From an uncultured Mordavella sp. (lineage in GTDB: Bacteria > Bacillota > Clostridia > Lachnospirales > Lachnospiraceae), in assembly GCA_902406105.1 (NCBI GenBank), contig CABPCP010000087.1:1-10362 (forward strand): a stretch of DNA of 10,362 nt. The letters run 5' to 3'. Shown piece by piece: positions 1 to 8,134 of the stretch; positions within the stretch are counted from its first letter, which is position 1; every line of letters begins with the position of its first letter. The notes under the pieces were generated by a model. That model ran no database searches. It worked only from the letters and a program-made list of their open reading frames with translations, and had not been told where the DNA came from. The position numbers and the translations under genes were made by a program.

Positions 1-50
1 CGCGCACTCGGGACTTTCACCCGTTAGAGCCTGCCCATGGCGGGCGAACC
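1..50. other. Unassigned hairpin-rich edge sequence
   Basis: These bases lie beyond the groEL terminator and hold no gene that I can support. Two small inverted repeats are visible: CGGG (9-12) with CCCG (20-23) around a 7-base loop, and GCCC (33-36) with GGGC (42-45) around a 5-base loop. Read on the minus strand, the stretch contains GGGTGAAAGTCCC followed by GTGCGCG at the window edge. GTGYG is the usual 5' end of bacterial group II introns, and short GTGAAAGTCC-like stretches occur in such elements. The piece could therefore be the margin of an intron or another mobile or structured RNA continuing to the left. Too little is present to decide. Confidence 0.25.
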
Positions 51-80
51 AAAAAGAAAACTCCCCTGAAGGGGAGTTTT
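51..80 (-). terminator. Intrinsic terminator of groES-groEL
   Basis: A perfect 10-bp stem, AAAACTCCCC (57-66) and GGGGAGTTTT (71-80), closes a 4-base loop. On the minus strand it is followed by the T-rich run TTTTCTTTTT (60 to 51). It starts 26 bases after the groEL stop codon, as expected for the end of the chaperonin operon. In the plus direction the run after the stem is poorer in T, so it looks mainly one-directional. Confidence 0.9.
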
Positions 81-106
81 CAAAAATTTCATCTGCGCAG
101 AGCGGA

Positions 107-1768
<1,662 letters not shown>

Positions 1769-2053
1769 TTATTCAACTACTGCCAGGATATCATCCTGCT
1801 TTACAATAATATATTCTTCATCTTCAATCTCTACGGTTGTTCCCGCATATTTAGAATAGATAACTGTCTGTCCGACTGAGATGTTCATCGCTACTTCTTT
1901 TCCATCAACCACTCCGCCAGGTCCAACGGCGATCACTTCTGCCTGCTGTGGTTTCTCTTTAGACTGTCCAGGAATCACGATCCCTGACTTTGTTGTCTCT
2001 TCCGCGACAAGCTGTTTCAATACGACTCTGTCTCCCAATGGTACTAATTTCAT
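1769..2053 (-). CDS. groES: Co-chaperonin GroES (10 kDa, Cpn10)
   Basis: This is the heptameric lid that caps GroEL and triggers release of substrate into the folding chamber. Its 94 residues are the normal length. The N-terminus MKLVPLGDRVVLK is the standard first strand. The mobile loop that docks on the GroEL apical domain is visible at about residues 18-29 (EETTKSGIVIPG), and the roof-forming region follows around GPGGVVDGKE. The C-terminus, EYIIVKQDDILAV, is typical. A full AAGGAGG ribosome site (2062-2068) stands 8 bases before the ATG. It is the first gene of the groES-groEL operon. The leader between promoter and start codon is about 70 bases and carries the CIRCE operator, so HrcA repression relieved by heat or misfolded protein is expected. 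Confidence 0.98.
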   Translation of the reverse strand: MKLVPLGDRVVLKQLVAEETTKSGIVIPGQSKEKPQQAEVIAVGPGGVVDGKEVAMNISVGQTVIYSKYAGTTVEIEDEEYIIVKQDDILAVVE

Positions 2054-2089
2054 AATTTATGCCTCCTTAAACATCTATCTTCAGGGTTG

Positions 2090-2116
2090 TTAGCACTCAT
2101 AAAAAGAGAGTGCTAA
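2090..2116 (-). promoter_or_regulatory. CIRCE operator for HrcA
   Basis: A perfect CIRCE element: TTAGCACTC (2090-2098), a 9-base spacer, then GAGTGCTAA (2108-2116). In Gram-positive bacteria HrcA binds this sequence and represses groE and dnaK operons, and GroEL itself helps HrcA stay active. It lies in the 5' leader, starting about 8 bases after the predicted transcript start and ending 36 bases before the groES ATG. Confidence 0.96.
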
Positions 2117-2145
2117 AAGACTCTAGATATAAAATAGCACTCTCT
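2105..2145 (-). repeat. Second inverted repeat sharing an arm with CIRCE
   Basis: AGAGAGTGCTA (2105-2115) and TAGCACTCTCT (2135-2145) form a perfect 11-bp inverted repeat around 19 bases. The left arm contains the right half of the CIRCE operator. The right arm matches the CIRCE half-site at 8 of 9 bases (ATAGCACTC at 2134-2142) and overlaps the groE -10 box with its upstream TG. The site therefore has three HrcA-type half-sites, the outer pair at non-standard spacing. The repeat is directly visible; HrcA binding to the third arm is inference. Confidence 0.7.
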
Positions 2146-2159
2146 GATTCGTTTGTCAA
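2131..2159 (-). promoter_or_regulatory. Vegetative promoter of groES-groEL
   Basis: On the minus strand a perfect -35 box TTGACA (2159-2154) is followed after 17 bases by TATTTT (2136-2131). A TG one base before the -10 box makes it an extended -10 promoter. The predicted start is near 2124. It begins 11 bases downstream of the preceding small gene's stop codon, so the operon does not need read-through. This strong housekeeping-type promoter, repressed by HrcA, is the usual groE design in Firmicutes. Confidence 0.85.
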
Positions 2160-2169
2160 CAGCCTTTAT

Positions 2170-2475
2170 TCACTTTACGAGATTTTTATAAAATCCATTC
2201 TGGATATGGAACACGATCACTCTTCCCAGTTTGCTCCAATAGCGTTCCCGGATCTGTCCCTCGCAGCAGATTGCCTCTTCCTCAGTCTCTATTATACAAG
2301 TATATAAAGCGTCCAGAGAAAAAACGGGAAGCTCTGTCTTTCCCGTCAGTAAGTAGACCATTTCCCTCTCCGGATGATACGAGATCACCTTGCAGTGGTG
2401 GACTGTCTCATCGAAAAAGCCGTCTTTTAAAATCATCCGTTCCATCTTTAGTTTTGCAGGGCAGTCCTCATACAT
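2170..2475 (-). CDS. Hypothetical protein, 101 residues, between codY and groES
   Basis: I do not recognise this protein. It is soluble, with no signal peptide or membrane segment. It alternates short charged and hydrophobic stretches (for example EMVYLLTGKTELPVFSLDALYTCII and, near the C-terminus, GRVIVFHIQNGFYKNLVK), which suggests a small beta-rich fold. It has three cysteines (residues 5, 28 and 59) plus one at 69-70, in no metal-binding spacing I know. A start at 2475 is preceded by GGGAG (2486-2490) with a 10-base gap, a modest ribosome site; a later Met at residue 11 has none. It lies on the same strand as its neighbours, 62 bases after codY, and ends just before the groES promoter. 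It may be co-transcribed with codY by reading through the hairpin at 2506-2537. Reading-frame integrity and context make it likely real, but its function is unknown. Confidence 0.7.
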   Translation of the reverse strand: MYEDCPAKLKMERMILKDGFFDETVHHCKVISYHPEREMVYLLTGKTELPVFSLDALYTCIIETEEEAICCEGQIRERYWSKLGRVIVFHIQNGFYKNLVK

Positions 2476-2505
2476 ATCGTTTTCGCTCCCTTCCCGTATT
2501 CACAA

Positions 2506-2537
2506 GGAAGGGTATCAGTTTCCCGATACCCTTTTCC
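2506..2537 (-). terminator. Hairpin directly after codY, probable partial terminator
   Basis: GGAAGGGTATC (2506-2516) pairs with GATACCCTT-TT-CC (2525-2537), giving 11 bp with a 2-base bulge and an 8-base loop. It abuts the codY stop codon (2538-2540). On the minus strand the bases after the stem (TTGTGAATACGGG) are not a T-run, so termination may be weak and leave read-through into the small gene downstream. It could also protect the 3' end of codY mRNA. Confidence 0.5.
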
Positions 2538-3320
2538 TTAGTTGTTTTTTTCTTTCTTGATCCGCTCCAGCTCTGTAAATACATAATCGTTTACTACTTT
2601 GATGTATGTACCCTTCATTCCGGAAGAGCGGGATTCGATAACCCCGGCGCTCTCAAACTTGCGCAAGGCATTTACGATCACCGACCGGGTAATCCCCACC
2701 CGGTCGGCAATTTTGCTCGCCACCAGGATTCCTTCTGTCCCATCCAGTTCATCAAAGATATGGATGATGGCTTCCAGCTCCGAATAAGACAACGTGCTGA
2801 TCGCCGACTGTACAATGTGTTCTTTTCTGGTTTCTTCAGCGTTTTCTTCATTCACAGACCGGAGCATCTCCAAACCTACAACCGTAGTTCCATATTCACT
2901 TAAGATAATATCGTCAATCTCATACATCTCTCCCTGCTTGTAAATAAACAAGGTACCCAGCCGCTCTCCCGCGATCTCAATGGGGGTTATGATCGCCTGG
3001 TAGCCTTTCACCGCCTCTTCCGAGAATCCCAGGGTTTCCAGATTGACATTTTCTTTCGTGGAAAGAATGCTCAGAAGACGTTCGTTCAACATTTCATCGA
3101 TATGTTTTCCCACATCCTTTTCGATCAGTTCCTCAATATATGGAACTGTATCGTATTTGCTTCCTCCGAGGACCTTTCCCTTCTTGCTTACTACAAATAC
3201 ATTTGAGTTCAATATTTCAGCCAAAACCGCACAGATGTCATTAAACACTACTTTACTCGAATTATTATTATGCAGTAATTTGTTGATTTTTCTGGTTTTA
3301 TCCAATAATTGTACGCTCAT
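2538..3320 (-). CDS. codY: GTP-sensing global transcriptional regulator CodY
   Basis: CodY is a DNA-binding regulator that, when GTP and usually branched-chain amino acids are plentiful, represses amino-acid biosynthesis, transport, competence and other stationary-phase genes. The first 150 or so residues form the GAF-type sensor (VFVVSKKGKVLG near 41, ERLGTLFIYKQG near 119, SEYGTTVVGLEMLR near 141). A linker and the winged helix-turn-helix follow. The latter is almost identical to the Bacillus form (LSYSELEAI, ASKIADRVGITRSVIVNALRK split at 201-221, then SAGVIESR, GMKGTYIKV). I chose the ATG at 3320 (260 residues, family norm about 259): GGAGG at 3328-3332 is 7 bases from it, but only 1 base from the ATG at 3324-3326. 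It has its own promoter just after topA. The sensor half is clearly more divergent from the Bacillus protein than the DNA-binding half. Confidence 0.97.
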   Translation of the reverse strand: MSVQLLDKTRKINKLLHNNNSSKVVFNDICAVLAEILNSNVFVVSKKGKVLGGSKYDTVPYIEELIEKDVGKHIDEMLNERLLSILSTKENVNLETLGFSEEAVKGYQAIITPIEIAGERLGTLFIYKQGEMYEIDDIILSEYGTTVVGLEMLRSVNEENAEETRKEHIVQSAISTLSYSELEAIIHIFDELDGTEGILVASKIADRVGITRSVIVNALRKFESAGVIESRSSGMKGTYIKVVNDYVFTELERIKKEKNN

Positions 3321-3337
3321 CTGCATTCCTCCATCCT

Positions 3338-3375
3338 TTGAATGTTATATTATCATACATTTCTCAAACATTCAA
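3338..3375. repeat. 9-bp inverted repeat across the codY promoter
   Basis: TTGAATGTT (3338-3346) and AACATTCAA (3367-3375) are perfect reverse complements separated by 20 bases. One arm coincides with the -35 box of codY and the other with the predicted transcript start. The layout suits a regulator that blocks the promoter, but the site does not resemble the CodY consensus AATTTTCWGAAAATT well. The repeat is directly visible; its role is inferred. Confidence 0.55.
3347..3375 (-). promoter_or_regulatory. Probable vegetative promoter of codY
   Basis: On the minus strand TTGAAT (3375-3370), a 17-base spacer and TAATAT (3352-3347) match the housekeeping sigma consensus at 4 of 6 and 4 of 6 bases with ideal spacing. 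The predicted start is near 3340, giving a leader of about 20 bases with the GGAGG site in it. The promoter sits between the topA stop (3388) and codY; no terminator separates them, so codY may also be read from the comM-dprA-topA operon. Confidence 0.6.
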
Positions 3376-3387
3376 TGAATTTATCGA

Positions 3388-5475
3388 TTATTTTTCTTCT
3401 TTTTCGGAATTTTCTTTATTTTCCACAAACCCGCACTGTTCATTGCTGCAGCAAAGTTTGTTCCCTTTCTCTACCATGTAAGAGCCGCACCTTGGGCAGC
3501 GCTCTTTGGAAGGTTTCTGCCAGGACATGAATTCACATTCCGGGTTTCCTTCACATCCGTAATATTTCCGGCCTTTCTTCGTCTTGCGCAAGACTACGTC
3601 TTTGCCGCAGATCGGACATTTTACGCCGATCTTTTCAAGATAAGGCTTGGTGTTGCGGCATTCCGGGAATCCGGGACAGGCCAAAAATTTCCCGTGAGGG
3701 CCGTATTTGACCACCATATTCCGGCCGCACTGGTCACAGATCACGTCTGTTACTTCATCCTCGATTTTGACCGCCTGCAGCTCCTTTTCCGCCTTTTCTA
3801 CCGCCGCCTCCAGATCCGGATAGAAGTTCTCGATGATCGTCTTCCATCCCACTTTTCCTTCTGCTACGGCGTCCAAAAGCCCTTCCATATTAGCGGTAAA
3901 ATTCACATCCACGATACTTGGGAAGGACTGCTTCATAATATTGTTCACAACCTCTCCGATCTCAGTCAGATAAAGGTTTTTATTTTCTTTAGCCACATAG
4001 CGCCTGGCAATGATAGTGGAAATCGTGGGCGCGTAAGTACTTGGCCGTCCAATGCCCAGCTCTTCCAATGTTTTAACCAGGGCCGCTTCTGTATAGTGAG
4101 CCGGCGGCTGGGTGAAATGCTGTTTGGTCTCAAAACTTTCTCTGGTAAGCTCCATCCCTTTCTCCAGACCATTAAGCAGAACATTCTTCTCTTCCTTCTC
4201 TTCTCCCGCTTCCGTGTATACCGTTCGGAAACCTTCAAATACAATCTTGGAAGCCGCCACCGTAAATCGGTAGTCTCCCGCTCCGATCCGCACGGAAGTA
4301 GTCTCATATCTGGCCGGCTGCATCCGGCTTGCCACAAACCGTTTCCAGATCAACTGATACAGCCTGAACTGATCTCTGGTAAGGGACTCTTTCATCTGCG
4401 CCGGCGTTCTGGCCACATCCGTTGGCCGGATCGCCTCATGAGCATCCTGGATATTCTTGCCGCTCCCACCGCTTTTACTTCCGGGAGCAACAAACTTCTC
4501 TCCATATTGCTGCGCGATATAGCTTCTTACATTGGTGTCCGCCTCATCGGATATCCGGGTAGAATCGGTACGCAGGTAAGTGATCACACCTACCGTCCCA
4601 TTCCCCTTGATATCCACACCTTCATAAAGCTGCTGGGCAATCCTCATGGTCTTTGCCGTAGCAAAATTTAAAGCTTTGGAGGCTTCCTGCTGCAAAGTAC
4701 TGGTGGTAAAAGGCACCGGAGTCTTTTTGATCCGTTCTCCTTTTCTCACATCCTCTACGTAATAGCGGGCATCCTGGATCTCCTGCAGGATCTGGTCCAG
4801 TTCCTCTTTGGAAGAGATGGTCTTCTTCTTATCCCCGGTCCCGTAGAATTTGGCAGTGACGCTTTTACGCTCGCCGGGAACTTTTAGCTGGGCGTCCAAA
4901 GTCCAGTATTCCTCCGGGATAAACGCGCTGATCTCCTCCTCCCGGTCCGCGATGATCCTTAGGGCCACCGACTGAACACGGCCGGCGGAAAGTCCGCGTT
5001 TTACCTTGGCCCACAGCAGGGGGCTGATCTTATAGCCCACAATCCGGTCTAGTATACGGCGGGCCTGCTGAGCGTCAACCAGGTCCATATCAATATCTCT
5101 GGCATTTTTCAAAGATTCTTTTACCGCGTTTTTTGTGATCTCATTAAAACTGATCCGATAAGTCTTTTTATCCTCCAAGTTCAGCGCTTTGCTCAAATGC
5201 CAGGAGATAGCCTCCCCTTCCCGGTCCGGGTCCGTAGCAAGATAGACCCGGTCTGCTTTTTTTACTTCTTTTCGCAGTCCTGCCAGCAGTTCGCCTTTTC
5301 CTCTGATGGTAATGTATTTGGGTTCAAAATCATGTTCCACATCAATACCTAGCTGACTTTTAGGCAGATCGCGCACATGGCCGTTGGAGGCGGTGACAAC
5401 ATAATTCTTTCCCAAAAATTTTTTGATTGTCTTTACTTTTGCCGGAGACTCCACGATTACAAGATAACGTGCCAT
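3388..5475 (-). CDS. topA: DNA topoisomerase I (type IA)
   Basis: This enzyme relaxes negative supercoils by cutting one strand through a 5'-phosphotyrosine link and passing the other strand through. Numbering from the Met at 5475 (695 residues), the TOPRIM domain carries Glu9 (VIVESPAK) and the metal-binding Asp82-x-Asp84-x-Glu86 (TDPDREGE). The cleavage Tyr300 is in GVITYLRTDSTRIS. Three C-terminal zinc ribbons follow: Cys580/583/600/606, Cys620/623/641/647 and Cys660/663/675 or 676/681. A highly charged Lys/Glu tail ends the protein. An in-frame ATG six codons earlier (5493) is less likely: it has no ribosome site, and its own bases overlap the GGAGG that serves the MARYLVIVES start, 11 bases away. 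It lies 38 bases after dprA, so it probably shares the comM-dprA transcript. This gene order is common in Clostridia. Confidence 0.97.
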   Translation of the reverse strand: MARYLVIVESPAKVKTIKKFLGKNYVVTASNGHVRDLPKSQLGIDVEHDFEPKYITIRGKGELLAGLRKEVKKADRVYLATDPDREGEAISWHLSKALNLEDKKTYRISFNEITKNAVKESLKNARDIDMDLVDAQQARRILDRIVGYKISPLLWAKVKRGLSAGRVQSVALRIIADREEEISAFIPEEYWTLDAQLKVPGERKSVTAKFYGTGDKKKTISSKEELDQILQEIQDARYYVEDVRKGERIKKTPVPFTTSTLQQEASKALNFATAKTMRIAQQLYEGVDIKGNGTVGVITYLRTDSTRISDEADTNVRSYIAQQYGEKFVAPGSKSGGSGKNIQDAHEAIRPTDVARTPAQMKESLTRDQFRLYQLIWKRFVASRMQPARYETTSVRIGAGDYRFTVAASKIVFEGFRTVYTEAGEEKEEKNVLLNGLEKGMELTRESFETKQHFTQPPAHYTEAALVKTLEELGIGRPSTYAPTISTIIARRYVAKENKNLYLTEIGEVVNNIMKQSFPSIVDVNFTANMEGLLDAVAEGKVGWKTIIENFYPDLEAAVEKAEKELQAVKIEDEVTDVICDQCGRNMVVKYGPHGKFLACPGFPECRNTKPYLEKIGVKCPICGKDVVLRKTKKGRKYYGCEGNPECEFMSWQKPSKERCPRCGSYMVEKGNKLCCSNEQCGFVENKENSEKEEK

Positions 5476-5513
5476 AAAACTTGTATCCTCCATTTAAGAC
5501 CCGCCGCTTTTAT

Positions 5514-6593
5514 TCAGCGGACCCTTACATAATAGTTCTTGGAAACTTCCCTTGCGTATCCTTTCAGTTCCAGCGCCGTCAAAAGCCCCAGGAGTTCTCC
5601 GGGGGCGAATGAGGTCTCATCCAGAAGCTGATCTATGCTCTTTGGGAAGAAATCGAGACAACTATACAACATATTTTCGGGACTTTCAAGTATTTTTTTA
5701 TTTTTGTCAGATTTTTGTCCATTTCTTACCTCCGGTCTTCCAATTCCTTCCAAAAAATCAGAGGGCGACACCAGGATACCCGCCCCCTGCTGGATCAACA
5801 GATGGCATCCACGGCTTAGAGAGCTGGAAAACGGGCCCGGAAGAGCGTACACGTCTTTCCCCTGCTCTAGCGCCAGATCCGCCGTGATCAGGGAACCGCT
5901 TTTTATTCTGGCCTCCATTACCAGAATGTGATCTGCCAGACCGCTGATAATACGGTTTCTGACGGGGAAATGCGCCGGAAGGGGCGGACTATCTCTTTTT
6001 AGTTCTGAAAGAATTCCTCCGGTCCGTTGGATATCCGTGTACAATCCAATGTGTTCTCTGGGATAACAGATGTCAACTCCGCAGCCCAGCACAGCGAACA
6101 CCTCTCCTCCCCCATTCAGGGCTCCCCTTTGGGCGGCCCCATCGATTCCCCTTGCCAGGCCGCTTACCACCTGCACACCGGCACGGGCCAGCTCATAACC
6201 AAACTCCAAAGCCGCCTGTTCCCCATAGGGCGTACATTTTCTGGCTCCCACGATCGCCGCCGAGGGCCGGTCATCTCTGGGAAGTTTTCCTTTCACATAC
6301 AGCGCAAACGGCGGATCCGGAATCTCACTCAGCCGTTTTGGATAATCTTTTTGAAAATACGGAATGAATCGGATTCCCGCCGCCTGATCTTTCCTATAAT
6401 CCTCTTCCAGATTCTGGTCCTTTCTTGCCTGGATCAGCGAAGCCTTTTCCTTCTCAGTCAGGATTCCTTCCTGTCCCAACTTCTTTTCTTCTATATAATA
6501 TATGTTCTTTCCATTTTCATAATATTCCCGCAATCTGCGTTTTTTTGCCCCGGAGATTCCTGGAATTCCTGACAGCCAATGTTCATAAAGCAT
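5514..6593 (-). CDS. dprA: DNA-processing protein DprA (Smf)
   Basis: DprA binds single-stranded DNA taken up during natural transformation, shields it and loads RecA. Its 359 residues have the usual parts: an N-terminal helix-hairpin-helix or SAM-like region (GIPGISGAKKRRL, residues 9-21), the Rossmann-type core from about 95 to 285, and a C-terminal winged helix (about 305-359, with SIDQLLDETSFAPGELLGLL). Core signatures are AIVGARKCTPYG (113-124), VVSGLARGIDGAAQ (142-155), GCGVDICYPREH (170-181), FPVRNRIISGLA (209-220) and KSGSLITADLALEQG (231-245). The ATG at 6593 lies 5 bases after the comM stop. Its GGAGG site (6602-6606), 8 bases away, is within the last comM codons, which points to coupled translation. 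DprA is also kept by bacteria not known to be competent, so its presence does not prove transformability. Confidence 0.97.
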   Translation of the reverse strand: MLYEHWLSGIPGISGAKKRRLREYYENGKNIYYIEEKKLGQEGILTEKEKASLIQARKDQNLEEDYRKDQAAGIRFIPYFQKDYPKRLSEIPDPPFALYVKGKLPRDDRPSAAIVGARKCTPYGEQAALEFGYELARAGVQVVSGLARGIDGAAQRGALNGGGEVFAVLGCGVDICYPREHIGLYTDIQRTGGILSELKRDSPPLPAHFPVRNRIISGLADHILVMEARIKSGSLITADLALEQGKDVYALPGPFSSSLSRGCHLLIQQGAGILVSPSDFLEGIGRPEVRNGQKSDKNKKILESPENMLYSCLDFFPKSIDQLLDETSFAPGELLGLLTALELKGYAREVSKNYYVRVR

Positions 6594-6598
6594 ATCCG

Positions 6599-8134
6599 CT
6601 ACCTCCCCCAGTATTTTTTATCCATTGTCCGGTATCCTATGGCTTCCAGCAGATGAGACTCCCGGATTTTCTCTTCTCCTTCCAAGTCCGCGATCGTCCG
6701 AGCCACTTTCAGGATCTTATGGCAGGTCCTGGCGGTCAGTCCCATGCGGTCAAACACCTGCTGCATCAGGACTTCCTCCTTAGGTCCCAAAGCGCAGAAA
6801 CGCTTCAGTTCGCCTAGCGTCTGTCCGGCATTTGTTCTGGTAGGTCCGCTCTTATAGCGTTCTTCCTGGATCTTTCTTGCCGCCATCACTCGTTTTCGGA
6901 TCGCTTCTGAACTTTCCCTCTCTCCCTTTCCTCTTAATGTCTGATAAGGGACTTTTGCCGTCTCAGCGCAGATATCAATCCGATCCAGCAGCGGCTGGCT
7001 GATCCGGCCAAGATACTGCTGGACCTGAGACGGCGTGCAGGTACATTTTTCTATATTTGGGTAATTCCCACAGGGACATGGGTTCATGGCCGCGGCCAGG
7101 ATAAAGTCCGCCGGAAACAGGTAATTCCCATGACTTCTTGTGATGCGGACCTGTCCTTCTTCCAAAGGCTGGCGCAGCGCCTCCAGCACATTTCTCGAAA
7201 ACTCTGCCAGTTCATCCAGGAATAAGACACCTCCATGGGCCAGACTGATCTCCCCCGGCATAGGAATATTGCCGCCCCCTGCCAGAGCGCTTCTCGTGAT
7301 CGTATGGTGAACACTCCGAAAAGGGCGGCCGGTGACCAGCGGCCGTTCTTCGTCTACCATCCCCAGCACACTGTAGATCTTAGTGATCTCCATGCTTTCC
7401 TCCAGGCTGGGCGGCGGAAGGATGGTCGGCAGCCGCTTGGCGATCATCGATTTGCCGCTTCCTGGCGGACCGATCATCAGAAGGTTATGGCCTCCCGCCA
7501 CTGCCACCTCCGCAGCCCGTTTGACATGTTCCTGCCCTTGGACGTCTCTATAGTCCAGGCCCGCTTCCTGGAGGCTCTTAGATGGTACGGTCTTTCCCTG
7601 TTCTGCCGGACGGATCTTTGTCTCTCCCCGCAGATACCGGCCTGCTTCTTCCAGACTTTCTACTCCCAGGATCCGGATCCCTTTTGCCAACGTCCCTTCC
7701 GCCCCGTTTCCTTTTGGCAGGATACAGGTATGGCAGCCATATTCTTTTGCCGCCAGCATAATAGGAAGTATGCCCGGCACTTCTCTGACGCTCCCGTCCA
7801 GGCTCAGTTCACCGATGACCAGCGTCCCGTCAAGCTTTGCCTGATCATACAGTCCCATAGCCCCCATAACCGCCAGAGCAATAGGCAGGTCAAAAGACGC
7901 TCCTCTCTTTCGCAAAGTGGCGGGCGCCAGATTCACCACGATCCTTCGCGGCGGAAGCTGGATGCCGGAGTTTTTCACAGCTGTTCTTACCCGCGCCGCG
8001 GCTTCCTTTACTTCGGACGAAAGATAGCCCACCATAAGGAAAACCGGCAGGCCATTGCTCATATCCGCCTCCACCTGCACCGGCTCCGCCGCCAGTCCCC
8101 GCAGAGCCGCGGACAAAATAGTACAAAATGCCAT
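6599..8134 (-). CDS. comM: ComM/YifB family AAA+ ATPase (Mg-chelatase-like)
   Basis: ComM is a hexameric helicase that drives branch migration while transforming DNA is integrated; the family was earlier annotated as Mg chelatase-like. The 511 residues match the family length. The N-terminal Lon-protease-like fold spans about 1-170 (GLPVFLMVGYLS, NLAPATLRKRGASFDLPIA). The AAA+ core follows, with Walker A GPPGSGKS (223-230 or so) and Walker B GGVLFLDELAEF (301-312). A four-cysteine MNPCPCG...CTCTP knuckle (Cys353, 355, 364, 366) and SQPLLDRIDI (379-388) come next. The C-terminal domain contains the expected ARTCHKILKVARTIADLEG. AAGGAG (8142-8147) stands 7 bases before the ATG. It leads the likely comM-dprA-topA operon, joining two transformation functions to a topoisomerase. 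The protein is intact. Its symbol varies (comM, yifB). Confidence 0.95.
   Translation of the reverse strand: MAFCTILSAALRGLAAEPVQVEADMSNGLPVFLMVGYLSSEVKEAAARVRTAVKNSGIQLPPRRIVVNLAPATLRKRGASFDLPIALAVMGAMGLYDQAKLDGTLVIGELSLDGSVREVPGILPIMLAAKEYGCHTCILPKGNGAEGTLAKGIRILGVESLEEAGRYLRGETKIRPAEQGKTVPSKSLQEAGLDYRDVQGQEHVKRAAEVAVAGGHNLLMIGPPGSGKSMIAKRLPTILPPPSLEESMEITKIYSVLGMVDEERPLVTGRPFRSVHHTITRSALAGGGNIPMPGEISLAHGGVLFLDELAEFSRNVLEALRQPLEEGQVRITRSHGNYLFPADFILAAAMNPCPCGNYPNIEKCTCTPSQVQQYLGRISQPLLDRIDICAETAKVPYQTLRGKGERESSEAIRKRVMAARKIQEERYKSGPTRTNAGQTLGELKRFCALGPKEEVLMQQVFDRMGLTARTCHKILKVARTIADLEGEEKIRESHLLEAIGYRTMDKKYWGR

Noticed and set aside
3408..3422. A CodY-box-like stretch, AATTTTCTTTATTTT, at the end of topA
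   Set aside because: Only 11 of 15 bases match the CodY consensus, the second half is not symmetrical, and the region is a simple T-rich run encoding Lys/Glu codons.
3694..4671. A 325-codon plus-strand frame inside topA
   Set aside because: It lies opposite conserved topoisomerase motifs and has no recognisable fold, promoter or ribosome site.
5503..5519. Hairpin CCGCT / AGCGG between dprA and topA as a terminator
   Set aside because: The stem has only 5 bp, overlaps the dprA stop codon and has no T-run after it; topA most likely continues in the same transcript.
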